Shown: piece after piece, positions 7,186 through 13,570 of the stretch
Layout of the letters: each line of letters starts with the position of its first letter
How positions within the stretch are numbered: the first letter of the stretch is position 1
Origin: Synechococcales cyanobacterium PMM_0073
GTDB taxonomy: Bacteria > Cyanobacteriota > Cyanobacteriia > Elainellales > Elainellaceae
Length of the DNA stretch: 14,433 nucleotides
Direction: 5' to 3'
Assembly: GCA_949127695.1 (NCBI GenBank)
Contig: CASBQH010000011.1
Span: forward strand, 1 to 14,433
Program-made: the position numbers and the translations under genes
The notes under the pieces: model-generated
Database searches by the model: none
Seen by the model: the letters and a program-made list of their open reading frames with translations, nothing else
What the model was told of the DNA's origin: nothing

Positions 7186-8226
7186 ATGGCCATTACCACC
7201 GCAACGCTTCCCCGCAACTGTACGTTCAATCAGCCGGATTGGGAAATACTGGCGACTTTCTGGTATCCCGTTGCTTTCTCGCATGAGGTTGTAGACCAGC
7301 CCTATGCCGCCCAATTGCTAGATGAGCGCCTCGTGCTGTTTCGGCTCTCGGATGGGTCAGTTACGGCGGCTCGCGATCTCTGCCTGCACCGGGGCGTGCC
7401 GCTGAGCCTAGGCTGGCTGAAAAACGACGAGCTGATCTGTCGCTATCACGGCGTTCGCTATAACAAAGCGGGGCAGTGCATTTGCATTCCGGCTGAGCCT
7501 GAAGCGGCAATTCCAGGGCGGCTGAAGCTGAAAACCTATGCAGTCACCGAGCGATATGGCTTGGTTTGGGTGCGGCTGAGTGACAGTCGTGACGGCGGCG
7601 AGGTGCATTTTCCAGAGTTTAATGAATGGGATGATCCCGACTACCTGCAAGTATTGCCCAACTCAGTCGAGATTGACGCCGCATCTGGACGGCAGATTGA
7701 AGGCTTTTTAGATGTCAGCCATTTTGCCTTCATTCACGTTGATTCGTTTGGAGAGCAGCAGAATCCAGAAGTGCCAGACTACCCGATTGAGCTGTTACCG
7801 CACGGGTTTCGCGCCGACTACATCAGCACGGTGAGCAACTATCCGCACCATATGAAGCACCTGAATCCGCCCGGATTTAAGTGGCGACGGCTGTTTGAAA
7901 TGTCGCTGCCCTTTACCGCCAAGCTGTCGGTCACGTTTCCCAATGGCCAGCTGCATATTTTGAATGCGGCCTGTCCGATTTCGGCGCGCAAAACTCGCCT
8001 GTTTGTACCAATCTGCCGCAACTTTGACAAAGACGCGCCGTTGCAGGATACGCTAGATTTTAATGACCAGGTGTTTGCCGAAGATAAGGCGATTGTGGAA
8101 GAGCAGTATCCCGAAGATCTGCCGCTGCGGCTGCAAGATGAAGTGCATATTGCGGGCGATAAAAGCTCAATCACCTATCGCAAGCAGCTGGCCGCGCTGG
8201 GGTTGAGCCGTTCATTTACGGCTTAG
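7186..8226 (+). CDS. Rieske non-heme iron oxygenase, alpha subunit (NdmA/HpxD-like; possible purine substrate)
   Basis: The 346-residue protein has an N-terminal Rieske [2Fe-2S] domain with Cys66-X-His68 and Cys85-X2-His88 (CLHRG...CRYHG). A catalytic domain follows with the mononuclear iron motif FLDVSHFAFIH, giving His179 and His184 and the bridging Asp176. Asp294 in FNDQVFAEDK is a likely third ligand. The length and the C-terminal pattern (VFAEDKAIVEEQ; DKSSITYRK) resemble, from memory, the methylxanthine N-demethylases NdmA/NdmB. Such enzymes insert oxygen using electrons from a reductase; no reductase gene is here, so ferredoxin is a plausible donor. The start is firm because an in-frame stop TAA lies at 7174-7176. 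The gene is 26 bases before guaD on the same strand, which points to a purine-related role: demethylation, or ring hydroxylation as in HpxD. The family is secure; the substrate is inference. Confidence 0.92.
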   Translation: MAITTATLPRNCTFNQPDWEILATFWYPVAFSHEVVDQPYAAQLLDERLVLFRLSDGSVTAARDLCLHRGVPLSLGWLKNDELICRYHGVRYNKAGQCICIPAEPEAAIPGRLKLKTYAVTERYGLVWVRLSDSRDGGEVHFPEFNEWDDPDYLQVLPNSVEIDAASGRQIEGFLDVSHFAFIHVDSFGEQQNPEVPDYPIELLPHGFRADYISTVSNYPHHMKHLNPPGFKWRRLFEMSLPFTAKLSVTFPNGQLHILNAACPISARKTRLFVPICRNFDKDAPLQDTLDFNDQVFAEDKAIVEEQYPEDLPLRLQDEVHIAGDKSSITYRKQLAALGLSRSFTA

Positions 8227-8252
8227 TTAATCTCTTAGAACATATACTTCAG

Positions 8253-9587
8253 ATGACTCTCAAAGCATTTCGCAGCGCCATCCTAGATTTTGTTGACGAT
8301 CCGTTCTATCGATCTGAGCTGGAGAGCGTCCGCTATATTCCAGATGGACTGCTGGTTCTGGAGCAGGGCAAAGTCAAAGATCTGGGCAGCTATCAGCAGC
8401 TGGCGGCAAAATATGCCGGAGTTGCCACCAAGTCCTACCCCAATCACCTGCTGCTGCCGGGATTCATCGATCTGCATTTGCATTTTCCCCAGACTGAAAT
8501 TATTGCTGCCTATGGCGAACAGCTGCTGGAATGGCTGGAAAAATACGTGTTCCCCACCGAGCGTAAGTTTGCCGATAAAGCCTACTGCGAGCAAGTTGCG
8601 CCCATTTTTATTGACGAGCTGCTGCGGAATGGTACGACCACAGCCGTGGTATTGGCGGCTGTATTTCCAGAGTCTGTCGAGGCGCTGTTTACAGAATGCC
8701 AGCGCCGCAATCTGCGGATGATTGCGGGCAAAGTGATGATGGATCGAAACGCGCCCGACTTTCTCTCGGATACCGCCGAGTCGTCTTACCGCGACAGCAA
8801 AGCCTTAATTCAAAAGTGGCATCACCAAGATCGCCTGCTCTATGCCGTCACGCCGCGCTTTGCTCCCACTTCAACCCCTGCCCAGCTCGCTATCGCCCAG
8901 CAGCTCTTAAAAGAGTTTCCAGATACCTATCTGCATACGCATCTCTCTGAAAATATGAAGGAAGTGGCCTGGGTGCAGGAACTCTTTCCAGATAGCCAGG
9001 GATATTTAGATGTCTACGATCAGTATGGCCTAGTGGGAGAGCGCTCGATTTTTGCACACTGCGTTCAGCTCACCGAATCTGAGTTTAGCCGCTTGGCGGA
9101 GGCTCAGTCGGCAATCGCCTTTTGCCCCACTTCCAATACGTTTCTGGGCAGCGGACTCTTCAACCTAGAACGCGCCACGGCTCCCCAGTCACCGATTAAG
9201 CTTGGACTGGCCACAGACGTGGGCGGCGGCACCAGCTTTTCCATGCTGCAAACTGCGAGTGAAGCTTACAAAGTCACCCAGCTGCGACATCAAAATCTTT
9301 CGCCGTTTCAGGCGCTGTTTTTAGCAACGCTGGGGGGAGCCAGAGCGCTACAGCTCGACGATAAAATCGGCAATTTTGACTTGGGAAAAGAGGCCGATTT
9401 TGTCTTGTTAGATCCGCGCTCCACCCCCATTATGGCGCTGCGAAACCAGCAGGCGCTGCCCGATGATCTAGAAGCGCTCAGCGATCCACTGTTTAGCCTG
9501 ATGATGATGGGCGATGATCGAGCCGTGCGAGCCACCTATATTATGGGCGAATTGGCCTATGACCGAGAGGCGGGATTAGGCATCTAG
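8253..9587 (+). CDS. guaD: Guanine deaminase
   Basis: The enzyme hydrolyses guanine to xanthine and ammonia in the cytoplasm. It has 444 residues, usual for this amidohydrolase family. Metal-binding motif PGFIDLHLHFPQTE gives His75 and His77. THLSEN gives His230 and Glu233, FAHC gives His269, and LATDVGGGTSFS gives Asp322. CPTSNTFLGSGLF (291-303) is a hallmark of guanine deaminases compared with other amidohydrolases such as chlorohydrolases. A C-terminal composite beta domain (KIGNFDLGKEADFVLLDP) is intact. The gene probably forms an operon with the Rieske oxygenase 26 bases upstream. Its last 12 bases overlap the end of the convergent DppC-like permease gene. Purine nitrogen recovery is the likely role; xanthine-using enzymes are not in the window. 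Confidence 0.95.
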   Translation: MTLKAFRSAILDFVDDPFYRSELESVRYIPDGLLVLEQGKVKDLGSYQQLAAKYAGVATKSYPNHLLLPGFIDLHLHFPQTEIIAAYGEQLLEWLEKYVFPTERKFADKAYCEQVAPIFIDELLRNGTTTAVVLAAVFPESVEALFTECQRRNLRMIAGKVMMDRNAPDFLSDTAESSYRDSKALIQKWHHQDRLLYAVTPRFAPTSTPAQLAIAQQLLKEFPDTYLHTHLSENMKEVAWVQELFPDSQGYLDVYDQYGLVGERSIFAHCVQLTESEFSRLAEAQSAIAFCPTSNTFLGSGLFNLERATAPQSPIKLGLATDVGGGTSFSMLQTASEAYKVTQLRHQNLSPFQALFLATLGGARALQLDDKIGNFDLGKEADFVLLDPRSTPIMALRNQQALPDDLEALSDPLFSLMMMGDDRAVRATYIMGELAYDREAGLGI

Positions 9588-10463
9588 GCCAGCCCGTGGA
9601 TCAAGGCTATCTCGCAGCCCGTCGCCCAGCAGGTTAAAGGCCAGCACAATCAGCGTAATCATCAGTCCCGGCATCAAGATAGTCCAGGGCGCGGAGAGCG
9701 CATAGCCGTTGGTGAATGAATCTGAGAGCATCGTCCCCAGCTCTGGCGTCGGCGGCTTTGCCCCCAGCCCCAAAAAGCCCAGCCCAGCCGCCTCCAGCGT
9801 CGCCGTGCCAATCGAGAGCGTCGCCTGCACAATCAGCGGAGCCAGACTCGACGGCAGGATATGCCGAAAGATAATCCGCCCCGACTTTGCTCCAAAGGCG
9901 CGCACCGTTTGGACAAAGCCCTGCTCCCGCAGCGACAGCACCATGCTGCGAGTCAGGCGGGTAAAAATCGGAATCTGCACCACGCCCACAGCCAGCATGA
10001 CGCTTTGCAAACTCGGCCCCACCACCGTCGCCACCGCAATTGCCAGCAAAATTGACGGGAAGGCCAGCAAAATATCCGTGATCCAGCCAATGATCCGCTC
10101 CAGCCAGCCCCGGTAATAACCCGCCACCAGCCCTAGCCCCGTGCCAATCGCCAGCCCCAGCGTCACTGAGAGCAGGCTGATCAGCAGCGAAATCCGAGTG
10201 CCATACCAAACCAGCGTCAGTAAATCGCGCCCCAGTCCGTCTGTGCCCAGCCAGTGCTTGGCGCTGGGCGGACTCAGCCGCGCCGTGAAGTCGCGAGCCG
10301 TGGACGGGTCAAAGGGTCGCAAGACCGGAGCCAGCAAGGCCAGCAGGATAATCCCGACGGTCAGCCCTAGCCCGACGCGAGCTGAGATTGACTTGAGGAA
10401 GCGCTGAGTGGCTTTACGCAGCGAAGAGGGCTGTAGATCCGGCGGGGCTGTCAGAGATTCCAT
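9576..10463 (-). CDS. ABC importer permease, DppC/OppC type
   Basis: The protein has 295 residues: a cytoplasmic N-terminus, a first helix at about 32-48, then the family signature WLGTDGLGRDLLTLVWYGTR (71-90), followed by five further hydrophobic segments. The EAA loop that contacts the ATPase is at about 180-204 (EQGFVQTVRAFGAKSGRIIFRHILP region). The conserved LEAAGLGFLGLGAKPPTPELG (223-243) is typical of DppC/OppC. It pairs with the DppB-like permease 20 bases upstream to form the membrane channel for peptides, nickel, glutathione or similar solutes. It is the last gene of the minus-strand transporter operon. Its stop lies inside the end of guaD on the other strand. The exact substrate cannot be read from the permease. 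Confidence 0.92.
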   Translation of the reverse strand: MESLTAPPDLQPSSLRKATQRFLKSISARVGLGLTVGIILLALLAPVLRPFDPSTARDFTARLSPPSAKHWLGTDGLGRDLLTLVWYGTRISLLISLLSVTLGLAIGTGLGLVAGYYRGWLERIIGWITDILLAFPSILLAIAVATVVGPSLQSVMLAVGVVQIPIFTRLTRSMVLSLREQGFVQTVRAFGAKSGRIIFRHILPSSLAPLIVQATLSIGTATLEAAGLGFLGLGAKPPTPELGTMLSDSFTNGYALSAPWTILMPGLMITLIVLAFNLLGDGLRDSLDPRAGLDA

Positions 10464-10483
10464 GCGGTATATGTCAAGCGTAA

Positions 10484-11488
10484 TTATTTATACTGAATGC
10501 GCGGATCGAGAAACGAATAGGAGAGATCAACGAGTAAGTTGATGAGCACAAACACCAGCGCTACAAACACAACGCCACCCTGAACCACCGGATAGTCGCG
10601 GTTGAGAATGCCTTCATAGATCCAAGAGCCAATTCCTGGCCAGGAAAAGATCGTCTCAGTCAAAATAGCGCCGCTGAGCAAGGTGCCAAACTGTAGCCCA
10701 ATGATGGTCACCACGGGCAGCAGCGCGTTCTTCAGCGCATGTTGATTGATCACTAACCGTTCCTTTAGCCCTTTGGCTCTGGCCGTGCGAATATAGTCCT
10801 GCGACAGCACTTCTAGCATGGCGCTGCGGGTAATGCGGGCAATAATCGCTAGCGGAATGGTGCCTAGCGCCAGCGCGGGTAAAAGCAAATGCGCCAAGAT
10901 ATCGCCCAGCGCTCTGAAGTTAAACGTGATCAGCGCGTCTAGAATATAAAACCCGGTAATTGGCTGAAAGGGAATGCCCACCCCCAGCCGTCCGCTCGGC
11001 GGGAGCCACTGCAAGTTGACCGCAAACAAATAAACCAACAGCAGCCCCAGCCAGTAAACCGGCGTGGAGACACCCAGCAGAGAAGCGGTCATGGCCAGAT
11101 TGTCAATCCAGCCGTTCTTTTTGACGGCAGCCAGAATGCCAGCGGGTACGCCTACCACAATCGAAAACAGCATGGCTGCAATCGACAGCTCGAACGTAGC
11201 TGGCCAGCGAGCCGCAATTTCGCGAGTCACCGGAATGCCGCTAATAATGCTGCGCCCCAGATCAAACCGAATCAGTTTACCTAAGAACGAGAGATATTGC
11301 AGCGGCAGCGGGCGGTTGAGGCCGAGCTGTTCTTGCAGGTTGGCAACCTGCTCGGCGGTGGCGCGCGGCCCTAGCATCACCACCGCCGGGTTGCCAGGAA
11401 TCAGCTGTAGGAATAAAAAAACCAGTAGGGTAATGCCGAGCAGAACGGGCAGGATATCGAGCAGACGCTTGCCGATATATTTGAGCAT
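10484..11488 (-). CDS. ABC importer permease, DppB/OppB type
   Basis: From the ATG at 11488 the protein has 334 residues beginning MLKYIGKRLLDILPVLLGIT, the standard DppB start. An in-frame GTG at 11542 would add 18 residues that look unrelated, so I prefer the ATG, though neither has a clear ribosome-binding site. There is a first helix (about 9-30), then the periplasmic section with PGNPAVVMLGPRAT and LGLNRPLPLQYLSFLGKL, then five more helices. The EAA loop is at about 231-258 (DYIRTARAKGLKERLVINQH...). The ending FLDPRIQYK is typical. It acts with the DppC-like permease 20 bases downstream and the binding lipoprotein encoded 74 bases upstream. Confidence 0.93.
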   Translation of the reverse strand: MLKYIGKRLLDILPVLLGITLLVFLFLQLIPGNPAVVMLGPRATAEQVANLQEQLGLNRPLPLQYLSFLGKLIRFDLGRSIISGIPVTREIAARWPATFELSIAAMLFSIVVGVPAGILAAVKKNGWIDNLAMTASLLGVSTPVYWLGLLLVYLFAVNLQWLPPSGRLGVGIPFQPITGFYILDALITFNFRALGDILAHLLLPALALGTIPLAIIARITRSAMLEVLSQDYIRTARAKGLKERLVINQHALKNALLPVVTIIGLQFGTLLSGAILTETIFSWPGIGSWIYEGILNRDYPVVQGGVVFVALVFVLINLLVDLSYSFLDPRIQYK

Positions 11489-11562
11489 AGATTTTGAGGA
11501 GATGAAAGATCTGGGCTTGAGTTCTCCAGCAGCAGGGCGCACACCAGAGAACTCTGAGCAAA

Positions 11563-13230
11563 TTACTGCTTCGTAATGGCCTCAAACGACTCATTGGCAA
11601 ACGGGCTTGGCTGCCAGCCCGCTAGATTTGCCCGCTGCGCCAAGAGCGGCTCTGAATGCACGATTGGAATTCGCACTGTTTCATCAAAGACAATCTTTTC
11701 GACCTGCGAATACATCTGCTCCCGCTTGGCTACATCTGACTCTTTGCGGGCAGCTTCAAGCAGCTTAAACACCTCAGGGTTTTGCCAGTCGCCAATATCC
11801 TTGGTGCCGCCGGGGCCAAAGTGGTAGTAGAGGAAGTTGTCAGGATCGCCATAGTCGCCCGTCCAGCCCAGCATAAACGCCTGATAGCCCGGTTTTTTCA
11901 GCCGATCGTCCAGGTATGCCGCCCAGTCTTTGGTGTTTAGCTTAACGTTAATGCCGACTGCGCCCAGATCAGCCGCAAAGGCTTCGGCAATTGGCTTCGG
12001 CGTGGGGAAATAGGGGCGCGAAACTGGCATGTACCACAGCTCTAGATCAAAGCCGTTGGGGTAGCCCGCATCCGCCAGCATTTTCTTCGCTTTCTCTGGG
12101 TTAAACTCGTAGTCGGCCTGACTGGCATCTTGGAATTGCTTCAGCGAAGGCGGCATAAAGAAGCTATCGCTGGTGGCTAGCCCTGACCAGAACGCATCGA
12201 CAATCGCCTTGCGGTTGAGCGACATAGCAATCGCCTGCCGCACTTCTTTTTTGGCCAGCGGCTCGTAGCTGGTGTTCAGCGCCAGGTAGCCGACATTAAA
12301 CGGCGGGCGGCGGACTTCTTTCAGGTTGCTGTCGCTTTTTAGCTCATTCAGCTGATCGGGGGCAATATCAATTGTGAAGTCGATTGTGCCTGAGCGCAGT
12401 TCGGCTAATCTGGCCGAAGGCTCTTTGATGAATCGAAACACTACCTGATCGGTTTTGGGCAGATCAGGTTTCCAGTAGTTCGGGTTCTTTTCGAGCGTAA
12501 TCCGGTCGCCTGTTCGCCATTCCACAAACTTATAAGGCCCCGTTCCGACTGCGGTTGATCCAGCTGTACCATATTCAGCCTTCGCCTTCTCAATTGCGGT
12601 TGGGCTAGCAATGCCAAAATAGCCGGAGGCAATGGCGGCTGGGAAGGCTGCAAATGGCTCTTTCAGCTTGAATTCAACGGTGGTTGGATCGACCACGTTC
12701 ACGGCCTGCACGGTCGAATTTGGGCTGCCTTTAAAGCCGCCAAACAGCCCTTCCCAGATCGCATAGTCTTTGCCAGCGTCGCGGAAGCCCAGCGGACTTT
12801 TCGGATCCCACCAGCGCTCGACGTTGACCTTGACGGCTTCGGCATTGAAGTCTGTGCCATCGTGGAACTTGACGCCCTCGCGCAGCTTAAATGTCCAGGT
12901 GAGACCGTCGTCTGAGGCGTTCCATTCCGTGGCCAGCGCCGGTTCAAGTTCAGTGCCACCCGGCTTATAGTCCAGCAATCGATCATAGATCTGCTGCTGC
13001 ACATAGATCGAGTTGCTGTCTTCAATATTGCCCGATTCTAAATTAGCCGGATCGCCCGCTGAGCCAAAGATCAGCGTTGAAGCGTTGGCGACCGGAGCTG
13101 CTTCTGGAGATGCCGCCGGAGATGTACCTGCGGTGGGAGTAGTCTGCTGGGCGCAGTTGGTCAGCGTGATGGTGAGCGCCGCTGTGAGCGCAAAGAGCAG
13201 AGTTTGCCAGCGTTTTAAGGGTAAAAACAT
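11563..13230 (-). CDS. ABC importer substrate-binding lipoprotein, family 5 (DppA/OppA type)
   Basis: From the ATG at 13230 the protein has 555 residues. A basic-hydrophobic signal (FLPLKRWQTLLFALTAALTITLTNC) ends at Cys26, a probable lipidation site, although the -1 residue is Asn, not the usual Gly/Ala/Ser. A Thr/Pro/Ala-rich linker (27-50) follows. Family-5 signatures are clear: LATEWNASDDGLTWTFKLREG then VKFHDGTDFNAEAV (about 99-133), AVGTGPYKFVEW, LNRKAIVDAFW, and the late GWTGDYGDPDNFLYYHF, which is closest to the DppA/GsiB subgroup. Starting at an upstream in-frame codon (13329) would add 33 residues before the signal peptide and is unlikely; CAGGA lies about 11 bases before the chosen ATG. 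The protein probably captures the solute in the periplasm for the two permeases encoded downstream. Peptides are the default substrate; its place next to guaD leaves other ligands open. Confidence 0.93.
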   Translation of the reverse strand: MFLPLKRWQTLLFALTAALTITLTNCAQQTTPTAGTSPAASPEAAPVANASTLIFGSAGDPANLESGNIEDSNSIYVQQQIYDRLLDYKPGGTELEPALATEWNASDDGLTWTFKLREGVKFHDGTDFNAEAVKVNVERWWDPKSPLGFRDAGKDYAIWEGLFGGFKGSPNSTVQAVNVVDPTTVEFKLKEPFAAFPAAIASGYFGIASPTAIEKAKAEYGTAGSTAVGTGPYKFVEWRTGDRITLEKNPNYWKPDLPKTDQVVFRFIKEPSARLAELRSGTIDFTIDIAPDQLNELKSDSNLKEVRRPPFNVGYLALNTSYEPLAKKEVRQAIAMSLNRKAIVDAFWSGLATSDSFFMPPSLKQFQDASQADYEFNPEKAKKMLADAGYPNGFDLELWYMPVSRPYFPTPKPIAEAFAADLGAVGINVKLNTKDWAAYLDDRLKKPGYQAFMLGWTGDYGDPDNFLYYHFGPGGTKDIGDWQNPEVFKLLEAARKESDVAKREQMYSQVEKIVFDETVRIPIVHSEPLLAQRANLAGWQPSPFANESFEAITKQ

Positions 13231-13292
13231 GATTGAGAGTATCCTGTAAATCTGAAGAGAATGGCCGCTTGAGCTATAGCGCTGCGAGAGGA

Positions 13293-13321
13293 TATTTAAC
13301 TCTAATATTAAGTACCTACAA
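13293..13321 (-). promoter_or_regulatory. Candidate promoter for the binding-protein/permease operon
   Basis: On the minus strand TTGTAG (13321-13316), a 17-base spacer and TAAATA (13298-13293) resemble a sigma70 promoter. The transcript would start near 13286, about 55 bases before the ATG at 13230. Found by eye. Confidence 0.35.
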
Positions 13322-13490
13322 ACTCGCATTTTCTGAGTTCACAAACTGTATCAAAAGATCGGATTCTAACAATATTTATCTAGTATCTATCTGTCATCCA
13401 TCTCAGGACATAGATTTTTGGATAGGCGACCAGGCTAGACTGATTGCTAAACTACCTGTATGATTTAATACTTTTCCAGATGCGTTAGCC

Positions 13491-13520
13491 TTGCATACTA
13501 GACCAAACCTAAACTATATA
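13491..13520 (+). promoter_or_regulatory. Candidate promoter for the ATPase gene
   Basis: TTGCAT (13491-13496), an 18-base spacer and TATATA (13515-13520) resemble a -35/-10 pair. The expected start point, near 13527, falls inside the tandem 15-base repeat, so a protein bound to that repeat would block it. Confidence 0.35.
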
Positions 13521-13550
13521 TTGCTTAACATTACGATTGCTTAACATTAC
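13520..13550 (+). repeat. Tandem direct repeat, two perfect 15-base copies (candidate operator)
   Basis: ATTGCTTAACATTAC occurs at 13520-13534 and again at 13536-13550, a period of 16 bases, ending 20 bases before the ATPase ATG. A weaker third copy, ATTGCTAAACTACC, lies at 13443-13456. The position at a candidate -10 and start point suggests a regulator site. A chance local duplication is the main alternative. Confidence 0.6.
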
Positions 13551-13570
13551 CAGTATTTTCCACGCCGCTC

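Larger units (their letters stand above)
13231..13570. promoter_or_regulatory. Divergent intergenic region between binding-protein and ATPase genes
   Basis: These 340 bases hold no convincing gene. The region is AT-rich and should contain promoters for both the minus-strand transporter operon and the plus-strand ATPase gene, which could allow joint regulation of the two halves of the importer. It includes the candidate promoters and the tandem repeat listed separately. Confidence 0.6.

Noticed and set aside
7023..7286. Possible 87-residue plus-strand protein with a hydrophobic start before the Rieske gene
   Set aside because: It needs a TTG start with no ribosome-binding site, runs about 100 bases into the Rieske gene in another frame, and resembles no family. 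Its first part also covers the candidate promoter.
9634..10209. Long open frame (191 codons) on the minus strand within the DppC-like gene
   Set aside because: It lies in another frame of a clearly conserved permease gene, is rich in Ala/Gly/Asp as out-of-frame GC-rich sequence tends to be, and has no recognisable motif.
11064..11576. 170-codon plus-strand open frame opposite the DppB-like permease
   Set aside because: It is antisense to a conserved permease, has Ser/Arg-rich composition and no domain pattern.
13233..13463. 76-codon plus-strand open frame in the divergent promoter region
   Set aside because: It overlaps the upstream region of the binding-protein gene, has no recognisable domain, no ribosome-binding site and AT-rich low-conservation character.
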